From contig JAOAEQ010000006.1 in NCBI GenBank assembly GCA_026416715.1, positions 74,061 through 138,060 on the forward strand: DNA of 64,000 bases, written 5' to 3'. Made by a program: the position numbers and the translations under genes. Origin of the DNA: a bacterium. GTDB taxonomy: Bacteria > UBP4 > UBA4092 > JAOAEQ01. How positions within the stretch are numbered: the first letter of the stretch is position 1; each line of letters starts with the position of its first letter. Positions 34,526-44,953 of the stretch are shown here, one piece after another. The notes under the pieces were generated by a model. That model worked only from the letters and a program-made list of their open reading frames with translations. It searched no databases and was not told the origin of the DNA.

Positions 34526-36424
34526 TTAATCGCTTTTCACTTGTATATCATCGAAATAAAGCGCTTGATACGGTCTGCCTGTCGGATTAACTCCTACTAC
34601 CTGCACCGCATTATATCGAGTTAATGGAACCAATCCAAACTGTAGCTGATACCATACGCTCGGTATCCATTTGCCTGGCTGGGAAATCGCATTTCCGCTT
34701 TCCATAATTTTATTATATCCACTATCGTGACTATATATATAGAGATAGATTTTTTGCGTATTGCCAGCGGTAGTCGCGCCACTTAACACTTTTACCGATG
34801 CGGTCATATTCCGTCCTGCACTGGTTATACTAAACATCTGAGTTAGTTTGCCCTTTTCGCCGCCGGATTGGATTCCGAGTAATAAATTACTCCAGCCAGT
34901 CCAACTCCCTGCAGATACCGCATCGCCGTAAGGTTCGATTAACCAGCCAATGGTTCCAGAATCGAAACTCGAATTAGATAATGGAACCGTTCCTGTCGGC
35001 AGGTCTGCTCCAGCATATACCCAAATATCGTCTATATAGAGACTGCTGGTAACACCGCTATTCGCTGGATTGATACTTACCAATTGTATACCCAGAAATG
35101 TTGTCGATGCATAAAATGATATTTTCAGGTTCCGCCAAGTGCTTGATGGACTTAACGCGCCTGCTCCCGACGCGACTACCAGATTGCCGGTAGCGGTAAC
35201 GGTCGTGTTGATATCGAGTTGTTGTAGGTATAAATATACTTTCTGCTGTTTCGATAGGGTAGCGACATCGGTTGCAACCTTAGCGATTGCGGTGAACCAA
35301 CCGGTGTTGTTTACATTCACCACTTGTGTTATTTTCCCTTTTTGACCAGGGGTCTGGGTTAGTTTTAATACTCCAGTTTGTCCGGAGAAACTACCTACCC
35401 ACGTTAGGATACCTGCCGCACTACCATCTCCATATCTTTCGAAAAACCAATGGGTGGTATCACTTGCGGAACTGAACGCACCGAAACTATTTAGATAAGT
35501 CGGTATGCCAAATTTCCAATTATGATACGCTGCATCGATAAAATTCGATGGACTGGTAGCGAAAATAATCGTTGTCGTTTGATTTGCTACGGTGTTTGGA
35601 TGTGAATCTTCGGTTCGATACGCTGGTTTCGTCATGTTTCGCACCGGATAGACGCCGGTTGTATCTCCGTTCGCTGGCGTATATAGTTCCGTTCCGGTAT
35701 AGTTATTCGGATAGGTTAAGATATCAAACCAATCAAATACTGCAACGTTTTTTAATGTCGGATGTGCTGCGTTGTAGCTTGATAGCCAGTCATTTTTCAG
35801 CCAGTTGTTGAACACCCGGGCGCGGTCAGCCCAGTCGGTGCAAGTTTCGTTCGGGATATTCGACGGTGCGGTTACCGGAATAAATAGGATGTCCGGATTT
35901 TCTGCAAAAATCTGTTCAAGCGGTTTATAGGTTCGAGCATTATAGGTATAGGTACTATGGGCGCCGAAGGGATGCCGATATACCGCTTGATAATTCAACA
36001 ACTCCTGGTCTTCAGAAAACGGGTTACCTGGTTCGGTTCCATCAGCATAAATACAGCTGATCGGATAACAGCTTTTAAACATAATAATTTTATTAGAACC
36101 GTTCGCACAACCATACGATTTAATCCGCTGGAGATAATCATTGAACCAGAGTATCCAGTGATTCATGTTCGTATTATCGCCTGGAACTGAACCTAATGAA
36201 GCTGGTCTGCCAGTATCAGGAAGGAAGGTTGTTCCGTAGGTGATTTCATTCACTTCATCAATATAACTTTTCATTTCTAACGCGGTACGCAATCCATCGT
36301 TCAGCCAATTTTCGCCGCAGGAATGATGGATAAACATCAGGTCGTCAGTTCCCGCGATAACGTTACCACAAACGACGATACCGAATAAAAAAATAATGGG
36401 TACAACATCCGCAATTCGTTTCAT
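34526..36424 (-). CDS. Secreted SGNH-like hydrolase with a tandem C-terminal jelly-roll-like module
   Basis: 632 residues. A signal peptide (about 1-24) is followed by an SGNH-like domain (about 27-305): block I LMFIHHSCGENWL with a candidate Ser, IIMFKSCYP, and EDSHPNTVAN as the Asp/His block. Two related modules (about 315-465 and 475-632) end the protein, each with YGDxxxAG, PGQKGK or GEKGK, QKxYLYL and a DDI-V end. The same pair ends the P60/PKD protein at 9516. It has an AAGGAGG ribosome site at 36435-36441, its own promoter and its own terminator, so it is monocistronic. Catalysis is inferred from the blocks; the modules probably bind glycan or the cell surface. Confidence 0.72.
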   Translation of the reverse strand: MKRIADVVPIIFLFGIVVCGNVIAGTDDLMFIHHSCGENWLNDGLRTALEMKSYIDEVNEITYGTTFLPDTGRPASLGSVPGDNTNMNHWILWFNDYLQRIKSYGCANGSNKIIMFKSCYPISCIYADGTEPGNPFSEDQELLNYQAVYRHPFGAHSTYTYNARTYKPLEQIFAENPDILFIPVTAPSNIPNETCTDWADRARVFNNWLKNDWLSSYNAAHPTLKNVAVFDWFDILTYPNNYTGTELYTPANGDTTGVYPVRNMTKPAYRTEDSHPNTVANQTTTIIFATSPSNFIDAAYHNWKFGIPTYLNSFGAFSSASDTTHWFFERYGDGSAAGILTWVGSFSGQTGVLKLTQTPGQKGKITQVVNVNNTGWFTAIAKVATDVATLSKQQKVYLYLQQLDINTTVTATGNLVVASGAGALSPSSTWRNLKISFYASTTFLGIQLVSINPANSGVTSSLYIDDIWVYAGADLPTGTVPLSNSSFDSGTIGWLIEPYGDAVSAGSWTGWSNLLLGIQSGGEKGKLTQMFSITSAGRNMTASVKVLSGATTAGNTQKIYLYIYSHDSGYNKIMESGNAISQPGKWIPSVWYQLQFGLVPLTRYNAVQVVGVNPTGRPYQALYFDDIQVKSD

Positions 36425-36472
36425 CTTTCTCTATCCTCCTTATTAACGGTTTGATTTTGATGTAGTGAGATA

Positions 36473-36501
36473 ACTGTAGCGCAACTCTGATTTCTTGTCA
36501 A
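36473..36501 (-). promoter_or_regulatory. Sigma-70-type promoter of the SGNH-module gene
   Basis: On the minus strand TTGACA (36496-36501) and TACAGT (36473-36478) are 17 bp apart, about 48 nt upstream of the ATG. Confidence 0.6.
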
Positions 36502-36601
36502 CTCAATTGATACGATTTTTGAGGTTAGGTGGGTATAGTGCGGTTTGCTTCGCAAAAAAGAACGAGTTATTAAACAGATCCTTCCTCAAGGGTATCCATA
36601 C

Positions 36602-36636
36602 AAAACGCAAACTTACCAGTGCTGCGGTTGCGTTTT
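36602..36636 (-). terminator. Probable terminator of the MacA/MacB-type operon
   Basis: AAAACGCAA pairs exactly with TTGCGTTTT (36628-36636 with 36602-36610) immediately after the permease stop. The loop is 17 nt and the T run short, so termination may be weak. Confidence 0.5.
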
Positions 36637-37851
36637 CTATTCATAATGGAGCGCTTCGATTGGATTTAGGTTAGCAGCTTTTGAAGCAGGATAAATGCCG
36701 AAAAACATACCGACAAAAACTGAAAATACAAACGCAATGATAATTGAACTTGGCAGAATCGCTGACGGGATTTCTCCCCGCGTTAATATATCAATTGATT
36801 TGGCGAGCGGTATTCCAAGGATAATCCCAATCACTCCGCCACATCCACTGATTGTCCCTGCTTCTATCAGGAATTGAAATAAAATATCACGCCGTTTTGC
36901 ACCAATCGCTTTGCGAATCCCAATCTCCCGGGTACGTTCGGCAACGGATGCTAGCATAATATTCATTATCCCGATTCCGCCAACCAATAAAGATAATCCG
37001 CCGATTGCGCCGATAACTCCGGTGAATACATTCAATGCGATATTAATCTCTTTCTGAATATCTTCTGGGTTGAAAACGTGATATCGTCCTTTTCCGCCAT
37101 GTCGTTCTTTTAACAGATTTACAATTTTATTCCCGATTTTTTTCGTTTCTTGAATATCCGTTATCTGAACTGAAATTGTTGGGATATTCTTGGTCTGTGC
37201 ACTCCGTAATAAAATGGTTACCGGGACAAAAATGGTGTTCGGACTAGTCCCAAAAATCTGTCCTTGGTCGGATTTGGCTAAAACCCCGACGATTTCAAAC
37301 CTAACTCCACCGAGTTTAATTGTCCTCCCGAGAATAGAAGCATAATTCATTGTTTTAGCTGCAGTATCTTCGCTGAACAACGATAATGCACTTTCCGATT
37401 TCAACACGCAGACACGTTGTCGTAACTCCAGGTCGGGAGCAGTTAACGTTCTACCGGAATCAAGACGTAAATTGTTAATAATAAAATAATCCGGGGCGAC
37501 ACCACGAATCTCCATCGGCTGGGTTTTCGTTGCTCCTTTAACTTCGGTATTCCAGTTCACTTCTGGCGTAACATCGGTTATGCCGGAAAGAGAACGGATT
37601 GCGCTTATATCATTTAAAGTTATTTCACCTATCCGTTGTGTTTCAGCGTCCCATCCAGCATGGATATAGATCCGGTTTGCGCCAAGTCCGGAAAACTGGT
37701 TGATAATTTTATATTTTAATCCGTTTCCAAGCGCAACGATAATTATCACTGACGCTATCCCAATAATGATGCCTAGCATCGAAAGGAAGGTGCGGAGTTT
37801 ATTCAACCGAATATCTATACTAGCGATTCTAATGCTCTCTCGAATATCCAT
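36637..37851 (-). CDS. MacB-type ABC transporter permease
   Basis: 404 residues. An N-terminal helix after the amphipathic start (NKLRTFLSMLGIIIGIASVI) precedes a MacB_PCD periplasmic domain (about 45-240). Three C-terminal FtsX helices follow, with MLASVAERTREIGIRKAIGA and IYPASKAANLNPIEALHYE. This is the membrane half of a mechanotransmission ABC exporter or lipoprotein-type transporter. The ATPase, the membrane-fusion protein and a Yip1-like protein lie upstream on the same strand, forming a MacA-ATPase-permease exporter with the ATPase as a separate chain. Confidence 0.92.
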   Translation of the reverse strand: MDIRESIRIASIDIRLNKLRTFLSMLGIIIGIASVIIIVALGNGLKYKIINQFSGLGANRIYIHAGWDAETQRIGEITLNDISAIRSLSGITDVTPEVNWNTEVKGATKTQPMEIRGVAPDYFIINNLRLDSGRTLTAPDLELRQRVCVLKSESALSLFSEDTAAKTMNYASILGRTIKLGGVRFEIVGVLAKSDQGQIFGTSPNTIFVPVTILLRSAQTKNIPTISVQITDIQETKKIGNKIVNLLKERHGGKGRYHVFNPEDIQKEINIALNVFTGVIGAIGGLSLLVGGIGIMNIMLASVAERTREIGIRKAIGAKRRDILFQFLIEAGTISGCGGVIGIILGIPLAKSIDILTRGEIPSAILPSSIIIAFVFSVFVGMFFGIYPASKAANLNPIEALHYE

Positions 37852-37886
37852 AAAAAATAATTACTCAGACTATACATCAAATAATC

Positions 37887-38576
37887 TTATTTCCGTTCAT
37901 CTTTAATTATCTTACCGTCAAACAGGCGGATGTTTCGAAACGCATACGCAGCAATATCCGCTTCGTGTGTAACCAGAATAATGGTCATACCTTCTTTATG
38001 TAACCGCGCAAAAGTTTCCATAATTTCTTTCCCCATTTGTGAATCAAGGTTTCCGGTTGGTTCATCCGCAAGTAATATTGCTGGATTATTAACTAACGCC
38101 CGAGCGATCGCTACCCGCTGTCGTTCTCCGCCGGAAAGTTCGTTCGGCCGATGCTGCCATCGTTCTTTCAACCCGACACGTTCTAATGCCTGAAATGCCC
38201 GTTCTCTTCGTTTAGCGGGAGACACTCCGCCGTATACCATCGGGAGTTCAACGTTCTGTAATGCGTTATATTTCGGGAGTAGATTGAATGTCTGGAATAC
38301 GAACCCGATTTTCCGGTTCCGGATTTCAGCAAGTTCGTTTTCAGATAGTTTACTTACTTCCGTGCCATCAAGAAAATAGCTTCCGCTGTTGAACGTATCT
38401 AAGCAGCCGATAATATTCATCAAGGTTGATTTCCCCGACCCAGACGCACCCATAATTGCAACAAACTCGTTCTTTTCCACAGTTAGTGAGACTTTATTTA
38501 ATGCGGTAACCTGGATTTTCCCTAAATCATAGATTTTTACGATATCGATTAAAGTTACCATACCATTAAAACCCAC
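37887..38576 (-). CDS. MacB/LolD-type ABC transporter ATPase
   Basis: 229 residues from a GTG; an ATG at 38561 is equally possible. Walker A is [13 protein letters not shown], the Q-loop lies in [15 protein letters not shown], the signature is [10 protein letters not shown] and Walker B is ILLADEPTG, with the H-loop in VTHEADIA. The protein energises the permease that follows 35 bp downstream. Length is typical of LolD/MacB-type ATPases. Confidence 0.95.
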   Translation of the reverse strand: MGFNGMVTLIDIVKIYDLGKIQVTALNKVSLTVEKNEFVAIMGASGSGKSTLMNIIGCLDTFNSGSYFLDGTEVSKLSENELAEIRNRKIGFVFQTFNLLPKYNALQNVELPMVYGGVSPAKRRERAFQALERVGLKERWQHRPNELSGGERQRVAIARALVNNPAILLADEPTGNLDSQMGKEIMETFARLHKEGMTIILVTHEADIAAYAFRNIRLFDGKIIKDERK

Positions 38577-38614
38577 ATGCCCATTAACGTAATTAATTGT
38601 TTGACGTGCATTTT

Positions 38615-39874
38615 TTATGCTTTCTTCTCTTTGGTTTTCTTAATTTTAATCCGATCATTATCCTTGAGTTTCGCTGCGTTGTGCAGAACGATAATTTCCC
38701 CTTCGGTAACTCCGGTTTCAACAATCGCATATTTCGAATTCGTTAATCCCACGATAACCTCTTTCTTTTTCACTCGGTTGCCAGTAACTATAAACACATA
38801 CTTTTTTTCATCCTGTTTTACAATCGCTTCAATCGGCACTTTCAGAACACTATCCTGTTTATAAGTTAAAATATCCGCATCGACGGACAGGTTCGGTCGA
38901 ACCGGTTGTCCGAGTGTACTATCAACTTTAATGGTTACTTCTACTTCTGCAAACGTCTGCCGAATCGCTTGAGCAGCTATGTCCGTAACCGTTCCCGGTA
39001 ATTTAACTTCTTTAAACGCATCCGATGAAATCGTTGCGGTTTGTCCGGTAGAGACCTTGCTGATATCAAGTTCATCAACTTTAACTTTTGCATTAAACTG
39101 GGATAAATCGCCGATACTAAAAATCTCTTCTCCGTAACCGATATATTTTTTCTCTTTAAGCGAATCTTCTACTATTGAACCGTCAATCGGCGCTTTAATA
39201 ATCGCTAGATTATATTTACGCTGTGCCTCTTTCAGTTCCGCTTCTGCAATCTGCACTTCTCCCTGTAGTTCCTGGACATCTTTCTCAAATTTCTGTTGCT
39301 GAAACGCTACTTGTTGTTGCATTACCGCATAATCTAACTTTGCAGATGCATAGCTCCGTTCCGCCTCTTCCAGTTGGCGACGGGTAATAACTTCTTGGTC
39401 AAACAATCGTTTCATTGTCGCAACATTTTTTTCCGCATAATCGAGCGCAATTTTCACTTTTTCGAGATTATTCTTCGCTTGTGCTAGTTCATACGGCCCG
39501 GAATTTTCGATTAAATTCTTCAAATTATTCTGGAGTCGTTTCAATCGGATTTCTGCATTTGTAACTTCGGTTTTCAGCTTCTCCTGGTCAACCACTACTA
39601 AAATTTCACCTTGTTTAACTCGGGCTCCGTCTTTAACTCGTTTTTCACGCAGGTTCCCTTCTACTTCTGCCCGAACCTTTATCTTATTTGCTGGTTCAAG
39701 GATCCCTGTCGCCTTAACTGTTTGCTCAAACACCCCTCGTTCCACCTGTCCGGTAGTAACTTCAACCGCACTCTGTTTACTCCCCAAGAACTGGTTTGCA
39801 TAGAAAATAATGATACAAACAACTATGATTCCTAGTATAACTATTACTTTTTGTAACCTATTTTTCTTTTCCAT
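38615..39874 (-). CDS. Membrane-fusion protein (HlyD/MacA family)
   Basis: 419 residues from the ATG at 39874; the in-frame extension to 39934 has no support. One N-terminal helix ([20 protein letters not shown]) is followed by a lipoyl-like half ([20 protein letters not shown]), a long alpha-helical hairpin (about 100-220) and the second lipoyl half ([19 protein letters not shown]). The beta-barrel and membrane-proximal domains follow, with a Lys-rich end. It bridges the inner-membrane exporter to an outer-membrane channel. No TolC-like gene is in the window. Confidence 0.93.
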   Translation of the reverse strand: MEKKNRLQKVIVILGIIVVCIIIFYANQFLGSKQSAVEVTTGQVERGVFEQTVKATGILEPANKIKVRAEVEGNLREKRVKDGARVKQGEILVVVDQEKLKTEVTNAEIRLKRLQNNLKNLIENSGPYELAQAKNNLEKVKIALDYAEKNVATMKRLFDQEVITRRQLEEAERSYASAKLDYAVMQQQVAFQQQKFEKDVQELQGEVQIAEAELKEAQRKYNLAIIKAPIDGSIVEDSLKEKKYIGYGEEIFSIGDLSQFNAKVKVDELDISKVSTGQTATISSDAFKEVKLPGTVTDIAAQAIRQTFAEVEVTIKVDSTLGQPVRPNLSVDADILTYKQDSVLKVPIEAIVKQDEKKYVFIVTGNRVKKKEVIVGLTNSKYAIVETGVTEGEIIVLHNAAKLKDNDRIKIKKTKEKKA

Positions 39875-40036
39875 AGAGTAATTCCGAACCGCAAAGGACG
39901 TCTGGGTTAACCAAACACACGTAGAAAACTGCAAAATATCTTGTGCGGTTTTTACGGTAGATACTTCGTCATTATACAGTAACGTTTCGTTTTTATTTTT
40001 TCTAGATTCTAACTCTCTAATCTCGCTTCTAGTTTA

Positions 40037-40792
40037 CTATTCCGTATCATCTTCAACTTGCATCGGGTTCGATTTTTCGATTAACGGTTGAAATACTTTC
40101 GTTATCCCTAACCCTAAACCGATTCCTATTAAATAGAGCGATAGCAGAATCACCGCAGCTTTTTTCCAGCTAAATTTATAAACAATCGCTATCCCGATAA
40201 TAGATAGCCATAACGACCATAGGGTAAATAAATCGATATAGTTCCAGAAGGTATACCCGAGCAACCCGACCTTTTCTTTCGTGAAAACTAATCCGAGACT
40301 AGCGTTGAATGGAATATACTCATTGGGATTTAGGAAGACATATACTAACGATAGGAGCCCAAAAATCAATCCTGGCGTAGAAGCATACCCAAGCACACTA
40401 ACTGCATGTTTAAATGTGCTTTTTCCATTCAAAAACGGCGCAATAACATGGATTATCCCAGCTTTAATTAGTAAAATCATTAGCATTATAATAATCCCGA
40501 AAATTGCGCCAATAATCGGCGCACCATATTTCATTACGGTTGACATTGTTTCCGGCATCTTCTGCATTGCTTCTTCAAACTGCGGACTCCGAAACCCGAC
40601 GATAACGTTCGCAACTGATACTAATAACGTTCCTACCACAGGGATTAATATGGATTGAAAAACTCGCGGATGTTCGTCTACCCTGCGAAACTCTTCTTTC
40701 GGGCTGGTTAACATATTACCTATTGATACCAAATATCGGATAAATCCGTTTCCTGAAACTTTTGGTTTAAATTCTTGTTGAATTTCATTCAT
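40037..40792 (-). CDS. Yip1-domain membrane protein
   Basis: 251 residues with five or six membrane helices. A short cytoplasmic start with TSPKEEFRRVDEHP is the hallmark of bacterial Yip1-family proteins. Later segments include KSTFKHAVSVLGYASTPGLI and a C-terminal LYLIGIGLGLGI helix. The function is not known; it often lies next to MacA/MacB-type genes, as here, where it precedes the membrane-fusion gene by 162 bp. Confidence 0.82.
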   Translation of the reverse strand: MNEIQQEFKPKVSGNGFIRYLVSIGNMLTSPKEEFRRVDEHPRVFQSILIPVVGTLLVSVANVIVGFRSPQFEEAMQKMPETMSTVMKYGAPIIGAIFGIIIMLMILLIKAGIIHVIAPFLNGKSTFKHAVSVLGYASTPGLIFGLLSLVYVFLNPNEYIPFNASLGLVFTKEKVGLLGYTFWNYIDLFTLWSLWLSIIGIAIVYKFSWKKAAVILLSLYLIGIGLGLGITKVFQPLIEKSNPMQVEDDTE

Positions 40793-41019
40793 TATTCGCC
40801 TCTCTGTTCAACCGAGGTTATATTTCATTATCTCTCTGGTTATATATGCTTTACTATTTATATTTAATTGACTATCCTATCATACTTCATCATTTAGAGC
40901 AAAAACCTATCCCTAATATACACCGACGGACTAATTTTAGCTTCTCTTACTGGTTGTATAATAATTACGGGGCATAACAGGAATGGAATGAAGTAAGGAT
41001 AAGGGAATAAGCCACTGCC

Positions 41020-43269
41020 TTAATACTTCTCCAGTACTTGACCATATTGAACTTGAAAAATCGTCATACCTCTTGGGTTGTGATACACCGGAAGTAAGCT
41101 CGGGCTAGCGAGAAATAATTGAAATAACTCAAGTTCTGCAATAGACTTAAACCGCTGGCGGAAATAGGGGTAGTATAACCGCAGCTCTTTTTCGTTATAG
41201 AGGATATATTTCACTTGCAGTTCAGCGAGTTTCTCTTTAATCTGGTCAACGGTTTCCGACTGCTGGATAATCCGCAGGATTACCGGGGTATCAAAAAAAT
41301 CCGCACAATAATATGGCCGTTGGCAGTATAATGCCCGATATTCACCAATAAATAGGATTCGGTCGTCCGGCAGGGTCTTCTGGTTGACATATGTAAACAT
41401 CGGGTAATAATCGAGGTTCCGTGCAAGAAATGCTTCGTTCGATTCCATACCGATAATAAACGATAATGGATTATGGTATCGCGCTACCGTCTGAACCGTC
41501 CAGATAGCATTATAGACTAACATGATACCTAAAGTACCGAATAGTAAGTATCTCATACCTAACTTTTTTTCCGCAATCCGCATTTGATACAACGACCACG
41601 GTATCAGCGCGCTCAATAGCGGAAGTATCGGTTGCAAAAACCGATTATCACGGTAGGTAGCAGACCAGAATATGAAATAATAAATAGCGGTCAGAAGTAA
41701 GAGGTAAAATGTCAGGTTATTCTTCTTTTCGGAACAGTGCGAAGATATTTTCCTGCTGCATATAACGGCGTAGACTATTAACGGTAGGAATGCGAGGTAA
41801 ATAGGGCCAAGTTGCCAATCCCCGAAATTCACCGGATGCATTGCTGTTTTTGGTGGATTCATGGTCGCTCGCCAAGGGAGTTGAAATAATTCTATTATTC
41901 GATACCCCAGATTCTGCTGGTTCGCTTGAGCGAGCCAACCTTTTTCCTGAGCGTGAGCAGTATAATATTCGGCATTGAACTGGCTCCAATCAGTTCCGCC
42001 GAAAATACTATATCCCAGTGGGTAGACCGGATTGCCGGTATAGATATAATTTTTTATATACCAAGGAATCGCAATACCAGTAGTTAGTATCAAGCACAAG
42101 ATACTATGGTTTAAAATCTTTTTATAATCCTTACGTTGATAGAATAAGATTATTATCAATATACTCCATAAGAAAAACACCACGGCAACCATGGAATATT
42201 TTATTCCGAGCAAGAATCCGGTAACGATAGAAAATAAGTAGCATGTAGACTGAGGACAGAAGTTAGAGTTTTTTTCACTGGTTTCCGCCTTCTTGTTTCT
42301 AGCTCTTCCTGTGATACAAAGTGTATAGATTGCGATGAAAACATAAAAGGTTAATCCGCTCTCGATAAACGCCCAGGATGAAATAATCGGAATAAATGGA
42401 GTGCTGATATAAATCGCTACCGGAACGAGCGGGTTCGTGAACGGGGAAAATCGTTTCGTAAAACTATGGATTGCGATAGCGGTTAACACCAAAAAAAGCC
42501 AATGGATAAGTTTTGGTAGTATCGTGCCCGAAATTGCTAATCCGAGCGTATATAACGATTCGATGAGAAATGGAAAATTCGAAAACGCATTATAGGGAAC
42601 ATATACAATTCTATGTTTCCATAAATATTGTTGCGGTACTGCGAGATGATACCGGAGCGCGTCTGATTCGGTACACGGGGTTAACGAACTTAAAAACGAG
42701 AGAGAAAGAATAAACAGAATAAATATAGTGAGCGACTGATTGCGTTTTGTAAGTTTAATCTTCAATAATTTTTGCCAACATTTAGTAATCCAATGTTTTG
42801 TTTCTTGATAACTGAAAATTATTCCAAAGATGAGAAGGATAAACAGAACTTGATATCGCAAATGTCCAATTAAACCTAATCCAAAAAGCAATAGACTCAA
42901 CAGACCCAACCCTACGGCAACCGAAAAGATAACTTGTTCGGTATCATCAGACGTATCACTATCCGTATGCGATAAATTCATTAATAACCTATTATGGTCC
43001 TCAGTCGACGGACAGCCTGTGTTCCATCCGGATATATTTATTAAGGATAGCGTTTTCTTACCAAATCCATAAGCGATACTAAGTATAATGAGTAGATTAA
43101 CTATGGAAGTAAGTATGGAAAATAGGTTGGATAAGAATGTCTGCCATTGAAATAGACCAGGAAAGTTAACTCCCGCTAATATTGAACTAGGTATTATCGG
43201 ATATAAAGGATAGTAAAAAATAAATACTACGAACGCAAATAGAAAGCAAAGTAATAAAAGGAGTTTCAC
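41020..43269 (-). CDS. GT-C-like multi-pass membrane protein (possible glycosyltransferase)
   Basis: 749 residues with about a dozen helices. A first-loop acidic motif ESDALRYHLAVPQQYLW (about 200) fits the GT-C glycosyltransferase pattern, where an Asp in the first extracytoplasmic loop is catalytic. IAIPWYIKNYIYTGNPVYPL is shared almost word for word with the protein at 44954 (IAIPWYLRNWLVTGNPVYAF). The C-terminal soluble part (about 620-749) has ILRIIQQSETVDQIKEKLAE. It would transfer sugars from a lipid-linked donor to an envelope acceptor (inference). It lies downstream of dnaN. Confidence 0.7.
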   Translation of the reverse strand: MKLLLLLCFLFAFVVFIFYYPLYPIIPSSILAGVNFPGLFQWQTFLSNLFSILTSIVNLLIILSIAYGFGKKTLSLINISGWNTGCPSTEDHNRLLMNLSHTDSDTSDDTEQVIFSVAVGLGLLSLLLFGLGLIGHLRYQVLFILLIFGIIFSYQETKHWITKCWQKLLKIKLTKRNQSLTIFILFILSLSFLSSLTPCTESDALRYHLAVPQQYLWKHRIVYVPYNAFSNFPFLIESLYTLGLAISGTILPKLIHWLFLVLTAIAIHSFTKRFSPFTNPLVPVAIYISTPFIPIISSWAFIESGLTFYVFIAIYTLCITGRARNKKAETSEKNSNFCPQSTCYLFSIVTGFLLGIKYSMVAVVFFLWSILIIILFYQRKDYKKILNHSILCLILTTGIAIPWYIKNYIYTGNPVYPLGYSIFGGTDWSQFNAEYYTAHAQEKGWLAQANQQNLGYRIIELFQLPWRATMNPPKTAMHPVNFGDWQLGPIYLAFLPLIVYAVICSRKISSHCSEKKNNLTFYLLLLTAIYYFIFWSATYRDNRFLQPILPLLSALIPWSLYQMRIAEKKLGMRYLLFGTLGIMLVYNAIWTVQTVARYHNPLSFIIGMESNEAFLARNLDYYPMFTYVNQKTLPDDRILFIGEYRALYCQRPYYCADFFDTPVILRIIQQSETVDQIKEKLAELQVKYILYNEKELRLYYPYFRQRFKSIAELELFQLFLASPSLLPVYHNPRGMTIFQVQYGQVLEKY

Positions 43270-43408
43270 ATGAATGATTACGGAAAAAACTTTTTTATCT
43301 CAAATCTAAACTATGTGATAACAAAAGGAATAGAAAATGAAAAATCTTTCTACTATACAATATCTTTTTGTGGATACCCACTTGCCACTTACGGTTAACG
43401 TTTAGGTA

Positions 43409-44512
43409 TTAAGTAATTTTAATTGGCATAATAACGTTAATATAATTATCATCTCCAACAGGTTTAATGACTCCTGGGGTTAACGGCTGGTTAATTTCTA
43501 AACTCATTTCTTCCGCATCAATATTCTTTAAAATATCAATGAGATATTTCCCGTTAAACGCTATTTGGACTTCTTCACCGTCATACGTAACATTAAATTC
43601 ATCTTTTGCTTCTCCAATTTCAGGAGTGTTTGCTGAAACCTGGATACAATTCGGTTGAATGGTAAATTTTATCTGGTTGGTTTTTTCACTTGCAAGCACT
43701 GAAACTCGTCGAATCGCTTGTAATAACCGGGTTGATTTCATCCCGATTTTCTTTTCACAGAATTTTGGAATAACTTGTTCGTAGTTGGGAAATTGACCGT
43801 CAATTAATCGCGAGGTGACTAGACTATTTTCTGTTTTAAAAAATATTTGTGTTCCAGTGCTCGCGATTGTAATATTACCTTCTTCTCCTAAAATTGTCTG
43901 GAGTTCATTAATCGCTTTAATGGGAATAATTACCCCTATTTCATCTTTAATTTTATCTTCGACATTCCCTTTAATATACGCTAATCTTCGTCCGTCAGTA
44001 GCCACCATTCGAACCTCATTTCCCTTTGCCCAGAAATAGAGTCCATTTAAGACTTGCCTCATCTCTTCTAGGGATACCGCAAAACTTGTTTTTCTCACCA
44101 TACTTTTCCAAATCTTTTGGGGTAATTCAAACGCTCCGGTTTTAGGAAATACCGGTAAAACTGGAAAATCTTCTTTCGGCATACCTGATAAGGTAAACAC
44201 GGTTTTCTCGCATTCTATTTTAGCTATCGTATCTTCAGTGCTTATGATAACAGGCGCATCCGGTAGTTCTCGGACAATATCACTTAACTTTTTTGCTGGT
44301 AAGGTTATCCCGCCTTTTTCATTTACTTCTGCAGGAATTTCATATTCTACGCCAACATCAAGATCGGTTGCAGCTAATCGCAGTTTCTTCTCTTTATCTT
44401 TCGCTTCAACTAAAATATTTGATAGAATCGGCATAGCACTTTTAACACTTACCGCATTACTGACAATACCGACGCATTTCTGTAATTCTGATCTATCAAC
44501 AACAATTTTCAT
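43409..44512 (-). CDS. dnaN: DNA polymerase III beta subunit (sliding clamp)
   Basis: 367 residues, three repeated clamp domains. It begins MKIVVDRSELQKCVGIVSNAV. Family segments include LRLAATDLDVGVEYEIPAEV, VATDGRRLAYIKG and LIDGQFPNYEQVIP, and it ends MPIKIT; a C-terminal VI-MPI-K-type end is usual. It encircles DNA and tethers polymerase III. GGAGGA lies 10 nt before the ATG. The region before it is the probable oriC. Confidence 0.97.
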   Translation of the reverse strand: MKIVVDRSELQKCVGIVSNAVSVKSAMPILSNILVEAKDKEKKLRLAATDLDVGVEYEIPAEVNEKGGITLPAKKLSDIVRELPDAPVIISTEDTIAKIECEKTVFTLSGMPKEDFPVLPVFPKTGAFELPQKIWKSMVRKTSFAVSLEEMRQVLNGLYFWAKGNEVRMVATDGRRLAYIKGNVEDKIKDEIGVIIPIKAINELQTILGEEGNITIASTGTQIFFKTENSLVTSRLIDGQFPNYEQVIPKFCEKKIGMKSTRLLQAIRRVSVLASEKTNQIKFTIQPNCIQVSANTPEIGEAKDEFNVTYDGEEVQIAFNGKYLIDILKNIDAEEMSLEINQPLTPGVIKPVGDDNYINVIMPIKIT

Positions 44513-44579
44513 AAATATTATCCTCCAAAAAAATATTCAAATCTTTATAACCTAATATTTGTAATAATAAATATACCTG

Positions 44580-44950
44580 TTAATTTGTGGATAGGTCAAG
44601 CAATAATATATAAATATATCATTATTTTCTGTGGATTAGCTATGAATTATTCTATTATTTCTATCCAGAGTGATTAACAGTTATTTTTAACGTAATAATC
44701 TTATTTCTATTATTCACTTATCAACAAACTTATCCACAAATAAATTGTGGATAAGTTAATAAACTATTATAATATATAGAGTTAATTACTTAATAGACAA
44801 TTTTATCGACCTGGGTGATACAATAAAACATTCATAAATTGTAGGTATATTTACCCTTGAGAAAACTAATAATTTATCCACATATCCACATACTTATCCA
44901 CAGGAAATCAATTTTTTATACATAACTGAATTAGGATAAGTTATCCCATT
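44580..44950. other. oriC: Chromosomal replication origin (oriC)
   Basis: This AT-rich, non-coding stretch upstream of dnaN holds perfect DnaA boxes TTATCCACA at 44731-44739, 44874-44882 and 44894-44902, and a perfect reverse box at 44747-44755. One-mismatch copies lie at 44587-44595, 44631-44639, 44719-44727 and 44882-44890. The stretch 44757-44870 is very AT-rich and could be the unwinding element. Gene direction changes here: minus to the left, plus to the right. dnaA is not adjacent. Confidence 0.85.
44729..44757. repeat. Inverted pair of perfect DnaA boxes
   Basis: ACTTATCCACAA (44729-44740) and TTGTGGATAAGT (44746-44757) are exact 12-bp inverted copies around ATAAA, giving two DnaA boxes facing each other in the middle of the origin. 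Confidence 0.9.
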
Positions 44951-44953
44951 TTT

